Below, one piece after another: positions 54,571 to 62,716 of a stretch of DNA of 64,000 nt (within the stretch, counting starts at the first letter, position 1; the number at the start of each line of letters is the position of its first letter). The stretch is from NCBI RefSeq assembly GCF_024346135.1, contig NZ_JAGQCJ010000001.1, forward strand, positions 1-64,000, read 5' to 3'. The stretch comes from Cyanobium sp. CH-040. Its GTDB lineage: Bacteria; Cyanobacteriota; Cyanobacteriia; PCC-6307; Cyanobiaceae. The translations under genes were made by a program, and so were the position numbers. The notes beneath the pieces are model-generated. The model saw nothing but the letters and a program-made list of their open reading frames with translations, was not told where the DNA came from and did no database searches.

Positions 54571-55281
54571 TCAGATGATCTCGACCGTGCCGTTGTTGCG
54601 CACCACCAGGGTGCCATTGAAGTTGAGGTCGATGCGTTCATCCCTCCGGCTGTTGATCGCCCCCACCACATCGAACTCGAACACGCGCAGCCTGTCGTCT
54701 CCCTGCTCGATCCGCACTTCCCTGCCGTTGCGGCCGCCGCCACGGCGGCTCACGTCATAGCGGCCGCTGGGCAGCAGCAGTGTGTCTTCGCCGTCGCTGC
54801 TGGCGATGATCCGGTGATCGCCGAAGCCGATGAAGGTGTTGTTGCCCTCGCCCATGTCGACGAAGCCGCCGCCACGGATGCCGCCTTCGCTCACATCCAT
54901 CACATCGTCGCCGTCCTGCATGAAGATGAAGCGGCGATTGCGGATCCCCAGCTTTCCGCCAGAGGCTTCGATGCGGTCGTCTCCCGACCCCATGAAGATG
55001 AAGCCTCGGTTGACGATGCCCACCCCGTCGGCGCTGCTGCCGATCAGCAGGTCGTTGCCTCCGCCCATCTGCAGCCTGCCGCCCTGGCTGAAGTAGCCGG
55101 GGTCGCCGTTGCCGGTGCGACCGATGATCACGTCGTCGCCGCCGCGAGCGTTGATGAGATCGCGGCCCTCGGTGCTCACCCCGCGGCGCTCGTCGACCAC
55201 CCGGTTGGCCCGCCGGCTCCAGCGGCCGCTGGTGGCGCCTGACCAGCCTTCAGGGGTGAGAATCGTTGTCAAATCCGGCAA
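54571..55281 (-). CDS. RTX-like beta-roll repeat protein
   Basis: 236 residues. Repeated Gly/Asp segments such as ARGGDDVIIGRTGNGD, LQMGGGNDLLIGSS, IFMGSGDDRIEASGG, FMQDGDDVMDVSEGG and DMGEGNNTFIGFG resemble the GGxGxD calcium-binding nonapeptides of secreted RTX proteins, spaced about 35 residues apart, so a parallel beta-helix is likely. No N-terminal signal peptide; RTX proteins normally use a C-terminal type I secretion signal. No secretion genes nearby. Possible surface or extracellular protein. Confidence 0.72.
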   Translation of the reverse strand: MPDLTTILTPEGWSGATSGRWSRRANRVVDERRGVSTEGRDLINARGGDDVIIGRTGNGDPGYFSQGGRLQMGGGNDLLIGSSADGVGIVNRGFIFMGSGDDRIEASGGKLGIRNRRFIFMQDGDDVMDVSEGGIRGGGFVDMGEGNNTFIGFGDHRIIASSDGEDTLLLPSGRYDVSRRGGGRNGREVRIEQGDDRLRVFEFDVVGAINSRRDERIDLNFNGTLVVRNNGTVEII

Positions 55282-55357
55282 GCGCGGGGCCGCGGGGATC
55301 CTCCCACCGTGTTCCCGGCAGGGTCAAGGTTGCCAGGCCGGGGCCGCCGTTCGGGGC

Positions 55358-56017
55358 TCAGGGGCCCTCCACCAGCTCCGGGGCCAGCAGCAGGGCGCCG
55401 CCGCCGGCCCCGGGCCGCAGCAGGTTCTGCCGGCGCAGTTCGCTGATCTGGCGGGTCACGGTGGAGCGGGTGCTGCCGATCAGTTCGGCCAGGCGGGCAT
55501 GGCCGAGGGCGAGGGGCAGGTGGTAGCCGGCGCCGCTGCGGCGCCCGAAGCGCTGCACCAGCAACTGCAGCAGGGCGCGCAGGCGCAGATCGGCTCCCAC
55601 CGGATGGCGCACCAGATGCAGTTCCAGCAGCCAGTCGCTGATCAGGTCGTGGCTCGCCGGGCACTGCGGCAGCGGCTGCATGTCGCAGCGCAGGGGCGTG
55701 AGGGCCTCCAGCAGACAGCTGGTGCTCGCCGGCAGCCGCAGCCAGGGACGTTCCTCGCGGGCGGCGAAGGCCAGAGTCACATCGTTCCAGTTGCGGCAGC
55801 CCGGCTGGCTGAAGGAGGCGGCGATCCGGCCGATGCCCCCATGCACCGTCAGCCGCAGACATTCGGCGTCCCGGGCGACCTGGGCCAGCAGCAGTGACTG
55901 ATGGGCGCAGAGGGTGATGGAACGCGGCGACTCCAGGTGGGCTCGACCTGCGGTGATGGGCCCGATTGTGCAGTCCACGAGCTGCCGATTCGGCCCCCTC
56001 GATCCCTTGCGGTGCAA
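55358..56017 (-). CDS. Crp/Fnr-family transcriptional regulator
   Basis: 219 residues. The C-terminal winged helix is clear: YHLPLALGHARLAELIGSTR followed by STVTRQISELRRQNLL (about 165-200). The N-terminal beta-roll is divergent, without the usual glycine pattern of the cyclic-nucleotide pocket, so the effector is unknown. Cys residues at about 16, 37, 52, 73, 103, 112 and 120 could serve in redox or metal sensing. The start may be shorter. It is divergent from the P450 gene (113 bases) and may control it, or the hydrogenase island 2 kb away. Confidence 0.85.
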   Translation of the reverse strand: MHRKGSRGPNRQLVDCTIGPITAGRAHLESPRSITLCAHQSLLLAQVARDAECLRLTVHGGIGRIAASFSQPGCRNWNDVTLAFAAREERPWLRLPASTSCLLEALTPLRCDMQPLPQCPASHDLISDWLLELHLVRHPVGADLRLRALLQLLVQRFGRRSGAGYHLPLALGHARLAELIGSTRSTVTRQISELRRQNLLRPGAGGGALLLAPELVEGP

Positions 56018-56130
56018 AGGAACCTGAGCAGGTGACCGGGGGCACGTCGGCGGGCGTCACCGGTCACGGCTGGAGCGGCGCTCCGCCAGGCTGGCCCGCT
56101 GAGTGCTGGCCCGGGAGGGCCGTGCCTGCC

Positions 56131-57468
56131 ATGACGGCCGCCGCCCCCCGCCCCCTGCCCTCCACCGGCGCCGCCAGCGGCGTGCTGGAGACGCTGGCCT
56201 TCTTCCGCGATCCGGGCTTCGCGCGACGGCGGTTCGCGCGCCACGGCGATGTGTTCGAAACCAGGCTGCTGGGCCAGCCCCTGGTGTTCATCCGCGGCCG
56301 GCGGGCGATCGAGGATCTGTTCGCCCATCCCGAGAGCCTCGAGGGCTGGTGGCCCGCCAGCGTGCGCACCCTGCTGGGCAGCCGCTCGCTGGCCAACCGC
56401 AACGGCGCCGACCACCGGGCGCGGCGGCGGGTGGTGGGCCAGCTGTTCGCCGCCGCCGCCCTGCGGCGCTACAGCCCGGCGATCGTGGCCCTGGTGGAGG
56501 AGCTGGCGGCCGAGCTGGCGGCCTCCGCAGAGCCGGTGCCCCTGGCCGATCGCCTGCGGCGCTTCGCCTTCACGGTGATCGCCACGGTGGTGCTCGGCCT
56601 GGAGGGGGACGACCGCGAGGCCCTGTTCGCTGATTTCGAGATCTGGACCCAGGGCCTCTTCTCCTTTCCCCTGGCGATCCCGGGCAGTCCCTTCGCCCGG
56701 GCCCTGGCGGCCCGCGGTCGGCTGCTGGAGCGCCTCGGGGCGGTGCTGCGGCGGGCCCAGGCGGTGGCGGGGGACCCCCTGGCCGCCGGCGGGCTGGATC
56801 TGCTCGCGGGAGGCCTGGATGAGGCCGGCCTGCCCCTGGCCGACGACGACGTGGTGGAGCAGCTGCTGTTGCTGCTGTTCGCCGGCTACGAGACCACCGC
56901 CTCCTCGCTCAGCTGCCTGATGCTGGCCCTGCTGCAGCATCCGGAGGTGGAGGGGTGGCTGCGCCAGGAGCTGGCGGGGCTGCCCTGGCCGCCGGCGGCA
57001 GAGCAGGCCACCACGGCCTATGACCCCACCCGGGCGCCGTGGCTCGATGCGCTGGTGCAGGAGGTGATGCGGCTGACGCCGCCGGTGGGGGGCTTCTTTC
57101 GCCGCGTCACCGCGCCGCTGGTGCTCGACGGGGTGCTGGTGCCGGCCGGCCGGGTTGTGCAGGTGGCCCTGGCCGCCCACAACCGCCATGCCCCCGGGGA
57201 GGCCGACATCGAGACCTTCCGGCCCCAGCGCCACCTCGATGGCGGTTGCCCGGTGGCGCTGCTGCCCTTCGGCGGCGGTGAGCGGGTGTGCCTGGGCAGG
57301 GCCCTGGCGGAGCTGGAGATCCGGCTGCTGGCGGTGGGGCTGCTGCAGCGGCTGGAGCTGGAGCTGGTGAGCGGTCAGAACCTGGAGCTGCAGGTGATCC
57401 CCAGCCCCAGCCCCCGCGATGGCCTGCTGGTGCGCCCCAGGATGGCCCCACGCGAGGTGGTGGCCTGA
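56131..57468 (+). CDS. Cytochrome P450
   Basis: Heme monooxygenase, 445 residues from the ATG at 56131. I-helix FAGYETTASS (about 249-258), ExxR in LVQEVMRLTPP, and the heme loop PFGGGERVCLGRALAELE with ligand Cys387. The style is close to the CYP120-like cyanobacterial enzymes, which hydroxylate retinoids, but the substrate is not predictable. The stop overlaps the methyltransferase ATG by one base (TGATG), suggesting that the two act on one product. Confidence 0.94.
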   Translation: MTAAAPRPLPSTGAASGVLETLAFFRDPGFARRRFARHGDVFETRLLGQPLVFIRGRRAIEDLFAHPESLEGWWPASVRTLLGSRSLANRNGADHRARRRVVGQLFAAAALRRYSPAIVALVEELAAELAASAEPVPLADRLRRFAFTVIATVVLGLEGDDREALFADFEIWTQGLFSFPLAIPGSPFARALAARGRLLERLGAVLRRAQAVAGDPLAAGGLDLLAGGLDEAGLPLADDDVVEQLLLLLFAGYETTASSLSCLMLALLQHPEVEGWLRQELAGLPWPPAAEQATTAYDPTRAPWLDALVQEVMRLTPPVGGFFRRVTAPLVLDGVLVPAGRVVQVALAAHNRHAPGEADIETFRPQRHLDGGCPVALLPFGGGERVCLGRALAELEIRLLAVGLLQRLELELVSGQNLELQVIPSPSPRDGLLVRPRMAPREVVA

Positions 57469-58148
57469 TGCCCCAGACGGTGCAGCCGCTGATGGAGGTG
57501 CTCGGCCCGGCCGAGCGCGCCAAGCTCGACGGCGGCGACGACGCGCACTTCTACGCCGATCCCCGCTTCGTGCAGCACCTCGATGCCGCCTTCCGGGCGC
57601 GGCTCACGGCGCTCTACCGCGAGCGCATCCCGCCCGGCGCGGTGGTGCTGGATCTGATGAGCAGCTGGGTGAGCCACCTGCCCGAGGAGGTGCGCTACCG
57701 GGAGGTGATCGGCCACGGCCTCAACGCCCAGGAGCTGGCGGCCAATCCGCGCCTCGATCGCCACTGGCTGCAGAACCTCAACGCCGACCAGCGCCTGCCC
57801 CTGGCCGACGCCAGCGTGGATGCGGCGCTGATCGTGGCCGGCTGGCAGTACCTGCAGTACCCCGAGGCCATCGCTGCCGAGCTGCTGCGGGTGGTGCGGC
57901 CCCAGGGCCAGGTGATCGTGGCCTTCTCCAACCGCATGTTCTTCCAGAAGGCGCCGCGCATCTGGACCGATGGCGACGACCGTGACCATCTGGCCACGGT
58001 GGCGCGGGTGCTGATGGCCCAGGGCTGGCCCCGGCCCGAGCTGATCGCCGAGGCCACCCCGGCCCCCGGGCCCCTGGGCTGGATCGGCGCCAAGGGTGAT
58101 CCCTTCTTCGCGGTGATCGCCGCCCGGGCTGAGACGGCTGCTGGTTGA
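57468..58148 (+). CDS. SAM-dependent methyltransferase (class I-like)
   Basis: 226 residues. VVLDLMSSWVSHLPEEV replaces the usual glycine-rich SAM motif I, followed by REVIGHGLNAQEL, NLNADQRLPLADASVDAALI (motif II-like) and YPEAIAAELLRVVRPQGQVIV (motif III-like). The unusual motif I (DLMSSW) is found in a group of cyanobacterial and plastid methyltransferase-like proteins; SAM binding should be tested. Translationally coupled to the P450. Confidence 0.8.
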   Translation: MPQTVQPLMEVLGPAERAKLDGGDDAHFYADPRFVQHLDAAFRARLTALYRERIPPGAVVLDLMSSWVSHLPEEVRYREVIGHGLNAQELAANPRLDRHWLQNLNADQRLPLADASVDAALIVAGWQYLQYPEAIAAELLRVVRPQGQVIVAFSNRMFFQKAPRIWTDGDDRDHLATVARVLMAQGWPRPELIAEATPAPGPLGWIGAKGDPFFAVIAARAETAAG

Positions 58149-58238
58149 AACGGCCGTTGGTTGAAAGGCTGCCGGTTGAAACGGTGGCGGGCCGAATCCG
58201 CGTTCCTCGTTAGCGTTTCCGCAGGACGCCACACCGGC

Positions 58239-59789
58239 ATGCGCCTGTCGAGATCAGTTCCGCCTCACCGCCAGTCGTCCCTCCGCAGGCTGCTGGTGGC
58301 AGCGCTGCTGGGCGGAGGCCTGCTGACGGCCCCACCGGCCCGGGCCATCGAGGAGGTGGTGATCGAGTTTCCGGTGCTGGAGCTGGATGTCACCCTGCGG
58401 GTGGCCGAACTCGAAGATCCGGCCCTGCTCCGGCGGGGCACCAGCGACCTGGCCGAGCTGGACCGTGCCAGCGGCGGCATCCTTGGCCCCAGGCTCGTGG
58501 AGGTGTTCAGCCAGCCCGTTCCGGTGGCGGTGACCCGAATCGCCGAGGGCTCGGTGGGATCGCCGTTGTTCGAACAGGCGATGCTGGTGCTCTCCAGCCT
58601 CGGCACGGTGGAGGGGCGTCCGCCGGATCTCAGCGGCGAGGTGCTGCGGCAGGCCCTGGAGAAGGCGTCGGCTGGCGGGGAACCCACCCTGCTGTCGCTG
58701 ATCAAGGCGATCCCCGGCGACCGCGTGCGGCTGGATCTCGGCCGGCTGCGGGAGGTGAGCCAGCGGATGCTCGCCCAGCGCCGGCGCAGCGAGGAGCTGA
58801 TCGCCGCCGTGGCCCCGGCGCCGGTGGCCCCCGCGGCCGACCAGTCGGCCGGGCCGGCACCGATCCGGCAGGAGATCAGTCTCACCGTGCCGCATCGTCC
58901 GCAGCCGCTCGACGTGCTGCTGCTGCGGCCCTCCCAGGGTGGCAACGGCCGCCTGGTGCTGGTGTCCCATGGGTTGTGGGACAGGCCGGCCTCCTTCGAG
59001 GGCTGGGGGCGGCGTCTGGCGGCGGCGGGCTACACGGTGGCCCTGCCCCGCCATCCCGGCAGCGACCAGGAACAGCAGCAGCAGGTGCTGAGCGGCAAGC
59101 TGCCGCCGCCGTCACCGGAGGAACTGGTGCTGCGGCCCAAGGATCTCTCCGCCGTGATCGACGCCGCCGCCGACGGCCGGCTGCAGGTGAGTGGCCTGGA
59201 CACGCGGCAGGTGGTGGTGATCGGCCACTCCTGGGGCGCCACCACCACGCTGCAGCTGGCCGGTCTGGCCCCCAGTGACATCGAGCTGCGCCAGCGCTGC
59301 GCCAACCTGGAGGATCCGGAGCGCAACCTCAGCTGGACCCTGCAGTGCAGCTGGCTGCAGGCGGCCGACCTGGCCGGCATCTCCGACCGCCGGGTGATCG
59401 CCGCGGTGGCGGTGAGCCCGCCCCTGGCCCTGCTCTTCCCGCGCGGTTCAGGCAGCCAGCTCCACTCCCGCGTGCTGCTGGTGAGCGGCACGCGGGACTG
59501 GGTGGTGCCCCCTGATCCCGAGGCCGTGCAGCCGGCATCGCTGGGCGCCACGCGGCACGGGCACCGGCTGGTGCTCGCCCGCGGCGGAGACCACTTCAAC
59601 CTGCGCCCCGGCGACGGCCCCCAGGGGGGCGTGCTCGGCAGCCTGATGCTGGCCTGGACCGACGGTGCCTTCGCCGCCGGTGAACGGGCCCGCCCCGCCG
59701 AGGGAGCCCTCAACCTGCTCACCCGGGCGGACTGGGGCAACGCCCAGATCGCGCTGACGGATGTGAGCGAGCGGCTTCAGGCTCCCTGA
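58239..59789 (+). CDS. Exported alpha/beta hydrolase with DUF1400 domain
   Basis: 516 residues from the ATG at 58239. Signal peptide (LRRLLVAALLGGGLLTAPPARA, cleavage near residue 37), an N-terminal DUF1400 region (IEFPVLELDVTLRVAELED ... LDRASGG; LEKASAGGEPTLLSLI) typical of cyanobacterial exported hydrolases, then the catalytic domain: VSHGLWDRPASFEGW, the nucleophile in VIGHSWGATTT, an acid in SGTRDWVVPP and a His in GGDHFNL. Probably periplasmic esterase or lipase; substrate unknown. Confidence 0.88.
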   Translation: MRLSRSVPPHRQSSLRRLLVAALLGGGLLTAPPARAIEEVVIEFPVLELDVTLRVAELEDPALLRRGTSDLAELDRASGGILGPRLVEVFSQPVPVAVTRIAEGSVGSPLFEQAMLVLSSLGTVEGRPPDLSGEVLRQALEKASAGGEPTLLSLIKAIPGDRVRLDLGRLREVSQRMLAQRRRSEELIAAVAPAPVAPAADQSAGPAPIRQEISLTVPHRPQPLDVLLLRPSQGGNGRLVLVSHGLWDRPASFEGWGRRLAAAGYTVALPRHPGSDQEQQQQVLSGKLPPPSPEELVLRPKDLSAVIDAAADGRLQVSGLDTRQVVVIGHSWGATTTLQLAGLAPSDIELRQRCANLEDPERNLSWTLQCSWLQAADLAGISDRRVIAAVAVSPPLALLFPRGSGSQLHSRVLLVSGTRDWVVPPDPEAVQPASLGATRHGHRLVLARGGDHFNLRPGDGPQGGVLGSLMLAWTDGAFAAGERARPAEGALNLLTRADWGNAQIALTDVSERLQAP

Positions 59790-59813
59790 GGGCGGGGCGG
59801 GGCACGGCGCGAT

Positions 59814-60356
59814 TCAGTCGCGATGCCAGCGGCTGCGCAGCACCGTGCCCTCGTCGCTGTAGGGCGCCTCGAGGCTGCCGCCGTAGGCGGCCTCGATGGC
59901 CTTGCCGACGGCACGGGTGATGTGGGTGCCCGTGAAGCTCAGCTCCAGCGGCCCGCCGGCCATGTCGGCCGCTCCGCCGGCGCCGGATCCTCCGGTGTCG
60001 ATGGCGATCAGGCGCTCCAGGGGGCGCTCGGCGCGGATGCGGGCCTCGGTGTTGTTCACCAGGCGCATGATCTCCTCGCAGTGACCGGCGAGGAAGACGC
60101 CGCTGAGGGTGAGCACGCCGGCGGGCAGGCCGTCGCGGCTGCGCTCGCAGGCCGGACAGCGGTGAGGCGTGGCCCCGGCGCCGGCGGGGTCCCAGGTCCA
60201 GCGCCCCTGGTGGTACGAGGCCTGACAGTCCGGGCAAACGGCAGGCCCGGACAGCTTGGCGGCGTCGCGGTAGGGGTCGCCGCGGTGGGCGGCCGTGTTC
60301 ACACCGTCATGGCGGGGCTGGTGGGTGGGGCCGCGGCTGGAGAACATCTGGGTCAT
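59814..60356 (-). CDS. BCAM0308-family zinc-ribbon protein
   Basis: 180 residues. Two CxxC pairs (VCPDCQASYHQGRWTWD and RCPACERSRDGLPAG) form a zinc ribbon, followed by LTLSGVFLAGHCEEIMRLVNN and PLERLIAI and a C-terminal ELSFTGTHITRAVGKAIEAAY segment. This matches the BCAM0308 family, best known from proteobacteria and of unknown function; it superficially recalls the NMD3/ribosome-associated zinc ribbon. A purine-rich ribosome site (ATCAGGAAATCACC) precedes the ATG at 60356. Confidence 0.75.
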   Translation of the reverse strand: MTQMFSSRGPTHQPRHDGVNTAAHRGDPYRDAAKLSGPAVCPDCQASYHQGRWTWDPAGAGATPHRCPACERSRDGLPAGVLTLSGVFLAGHCEEIMRLVNNTEARIRAERPLERLIAIDTGGSGAGGAADMAGGPLELSFTGTHITRAVGKAIEAAYGGSLEAPYSDEGTVLRSRWHRD

Positions 60357-60476
60357 GGTGATTTCCTGATCCCTTCAACCTCTCTCTAGCCATACCGGCG
60401 AGGGCGAGCCACGGCGGAATACCCCCGCCGGAGTGCGCCCACCGGAATCCGTCCTCCCAGCAGGCCCATCCAGCAA

Positions 60477-60550
60477 CGCCCCCTGTTGGACTCGAACCAA
60501 CGACCGGCCGCTTAGAAGGCGGCTGCTCTATCCAGCTGAGCTAAGGGAGC
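60477..60550 (-). tRNA. tRNA-Arg (TCT)
   Basis: 74-nt cloverleaf on the minus strand: acceptor GCTCCCT pairs with AGGGGGC (one G-T wobble), D-arm TAGCTCAGCTGGATAGAGCA, anticodon stem GCCGC/GCGGC with loop CTTCTAA (anticodon TCT), T-loop TTCGAGT. No encoded CCA. It reads the AGA codon, rare in this GC-rich genome. Confidence 0.97.
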
Positions 60551-60643
60551 TTCAGCGGGCCATTGTGGCAAGGGCCCGGTCGCCGGCCACGGGCCAGACG
60601 GGGCGGCACCCCTAGAGTGCCAGGCTGCGCGAACGCAACGCCG

Positions 60644-61489
60644 ATGGCGGTCACCCGGCTCAGCGAAGCCCAGAAACAGGAGGTTGTGGCGCGGTACCGC
60701 GAGGGCCAGAGCAGCACTGAGCTGGCGGCGGCCTACGACTGCAGCGCCAACACGGTGACCCGGCTGGTGAAGGCGGCCCTCGATCCGCTCGAGTACGAGC
60801 AGCTCAAGCGGCAGCGCAGCCGGGGTCTGCGGCCGGGCCCCGCTGCCGAGGAGCCCGCCGCCGCCGCCCCCGCCCCCGCCGCAGTCAGCGACTCCCCTGA
60901 CACCGTTGCATCCGTCCCCCTAGCTCCCGACACCGTTACCCCTGATGCCGTGGTCGCCGACGCAACGGACGACCTCGAGGAGGAGGAGGACGACGACGAG
61001 GACGACGACGAGGACGGGCCTGGCGTGCTGGCGATCGACGACGCCGACGACTTCGGCGTGGACGGTGAGGACGACGGTGATGCGGTGCTGGACGACGAGG
61101 GCGACGACGGCGAGGAGGGCGACGACACGTTCGTGACCGTGCCGGTGCATCTGGGCGCGGCGGTGGAGGAGCTGGTGCAGTGCCGTGCGTTCAGCGAGGC
61201 GCGTCTGCCGGCCTCGGCCTACCTGCTGGTGGACCGCACCGTGGAGCTGCAGCCGCTGGCCCTCAGCGAATGCCCGGAGCTGGGCCCGCTGCCGGAGCAG
61301 GAGGCCGAGCGCCGGGCGCTGATGCTGTTCGTGAATCCGCGCCAGGCCAAGCGCCACTGCGGCCGCAGCCAGCGGGTGATCAAGCTGCCCGATGTGAGCC
61401 TGCTGGAGCGCACCGCTCCCTACCTGCTGGCCCAGGGCATCAGCCGGGTGGTGATCGAGGGCGGCGTCTACTCCCTGCCTGGCAGCTGA
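60644..61489 (+). CDS. HTH protein with a long acidic linker
   Basis: 281 residues from the ATG at 60644. N-terminal helix-turn-helix (TRLSEAQKQEVVARYREGQS; STELAAAYDCSANTVTRLVK) of the Hin/transposase type, an Ala/Pro linker, a very acidic run (about 105-165, nearly all Asp/Glu/Gly/Ala) and a conserved C-terminal domain (FVTVPVHLGAAVEELVQCRA; ARLPASAYLLVDRTVELQPL; RQAKRHCGRSQRVIKLPD). A cyanobacterial conserved layout; likely DNA-binding regulator or nucleoid factor. Its 3' end overlaps a convergent gene by 22 bases. Confidence 0.78.
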   Translation: MAVTRLSEAQKQEVVARYREGQSSTELAAAYDCSANTVTRLVKAALDPLEYEQLKRQRSRGLRPGPAAEEPAAAAPAPAAVSDSPDTVASVPLAPDTVTPDAVVADATDDLEEEEDDDEDDDEDGPGVLAIDDADDFGVDGEDDGDAVLDDEGDDGEEGDDTFVTVPVHLGAAVEELVQCRAFSEARLPASAYLLVDRTVELQPLALSECPELGPLPEQEAERRALMLFVNPRQAKRHCGRSQRVIKLPDVSLLERTAPYLLAQGISRVVIEGGVYSLPGS

Positions 61490-61710
61490 TCCGGGCGGCC
61501 CGCCAGCAGGGCCACGCTGCAGCCGCCGCTCACCACCCCCACCACCAGCGCCACCCCCACCAGGAAGCCCGAGGGCAACGGCGCGGTGCTGCCGGCCCCG
61601 AGCCAGAGACGGGGCCGCTCCTCCAGGTTCTGGGCGCCGAGGCAGAGGATCAGCAGCAGCAGCAGCCCACCGCCCAGGCTGGCCAGCAGCAGTCGAAGGC
61701 GAAGCAGCAT
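61468..61710 (-). CDS. LapA-like (DUF1049) small membrane protein
   Basis: 80 residues with two hydrophobic helices (about 7-27 and 47-70) joined by a polar loop AQNLEERPRLWLG, the form of LapA/DUF1049 membrane proteins that interact with lipopolysaccharide-assembly factors. The assignment rests on topology and the AQNxE-type loop only. It lies 41 bases downstream of rsmI on the same strand and may share its transcript. Confidence 0.65.
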   Translation of the reverse strand: MLLRLRLLLASLGGGLLLLLILCLGAQNLEERPRLWLGAGSTAPLPSGFLVGVALVVGVVSGGCSVALLAGRPDQLPGRE

Positions 61711-61751
61711 GGCCCGGACGGGGAGTGCGGAAGCAGGTCGAGTCTGCCGCC

Positions 61752-62672
61752 TCAGGGTTCAGCCGCCTGCTCCCGGCCGTCGTGCAGCAGGCCGTAGAGC
61801 TCCCGGCGGCTGTGGCCGCTGCGCTCCGCCAGCTGGCGGGCGGCGTCGCGGCCGCTGAGCCCGCCGGCCATCAGCTGGCCCAGCTCGGCGCGCAGGGCCG
61901 CCTCGTCCCAGGCCGGCGGCGGGGCCGGCGGGGCGCCGCCCAGCACCAGGGTGCACTCCCCCTGGGGCGGCGTGCGGCGGAAGTGCTCCAGCGCGGCGCG
62001 CACCGTGGGGCCAACCTGCTGCTCGTGGCGCTTGGTGAGTTCCCGCGCCACCCGCAGGGGCCGGTCGCCCAGCAGCGCCAGCAGATCCTCGAGCAGTTCC
62101 AGCAGCCGGTGCGGCGCCTCGAACAGCACCAGCGTGCGCTCCTCCGCCGCCAGCTCCCGCAGCCGGGCCCGCCGCTGGCCGGCCTTGGCGGGCAGGAACC
62201 CCTCGAAGCAGAAGCGGCCGCTGGGCAGGCCGCTGCTCACCAGGGCGGTGGTGACGGCGCTGGGGCCGGGCACGCAGATCACCGGCAGACCGGCCTCGCG
62301 GGCGGCGGCCACCAGCGCCTCGCCGGGATCGGAGATGCCCGGCAGGCCGGCGTCGCTGATCATCGCCACCGCTTCACCGCCCCGCAGGGCATCGAGCAGT
62401 TCGGGGATGCGGCTGGCCTGGTTGTGCTGGTGGAAGCTCAGCAGCCGCGGGCCGCGGCCCTGCTCCCGGTCGCGCAGGCCGAGCTGGTGCAGCAGCAGAC
62501 CGCTGCGGCGGGTGTCCTCGCAGGCGAGCCGGTCGACGCCCGCGAGCACACGACGGGCGCGGGGGCTGAGGTCGCCCAGGTTGCCGATCGGTGTGCCCAC
62601 CAGATAGAGCACCCCTGGTGCGGGTTCGCTTCCGGCCGCCGATGGCGGGGCTCCATCGGATCGGTCGGGCAC
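61752..62672 (-). CDS. rsmI: 16S rRNA (cytidine1402-2'-O)-methyltransferase
   Basis: Methylates the ribose of C1402 in the decoding centre. Tetrapyrrole-methylase fold: GVLYLVGTPIGNLGDLSPRA, LACEDTRRSGLLL, LLSFHQHNQASRIPEL, MISDAGLPGISDPG, VICVPGPSAVTTALVSSGLP and FVG-like FEGFLPAK, VLFEAPHR and ELTKRHEQ. 306 residues with a disordered N-terminus. Divergent from the cysQ-like gene, starts 44 bases apart. Confidence 0.95.
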   Translation of the reverse strand: MPDRSDGAPPSAAGSEPAPGVLYLVGTPIGNLGDLSPRARRVLAGVDRLACEDTRRSGLLLHQLGLRDREQGRGPRLLSFHQHNQASRIPELLDALRGGEAVAMISDAGLPGISDPGEALVAAAREAGLPVICVPGPSAVTTALVSSGLPSGRFCFEGFLPAKAGQRRARLRELAAEERTLVLFEAPHRLLELLEDLLALLGDRPLRVARELTKRHEQQVGPTVRAALEHFRRTPPQGECTLVLGGAPPAPPPAWDEAALRAELGQLMAGGLSGRDAARQLAERSGHSRRELYGLLHDGREQAAEP

Positions 62673-62716
62673 GTCGAGCGGGGCTCCTGCACAATGCAGG
62701 GCCCAGTCTGCTGCCG

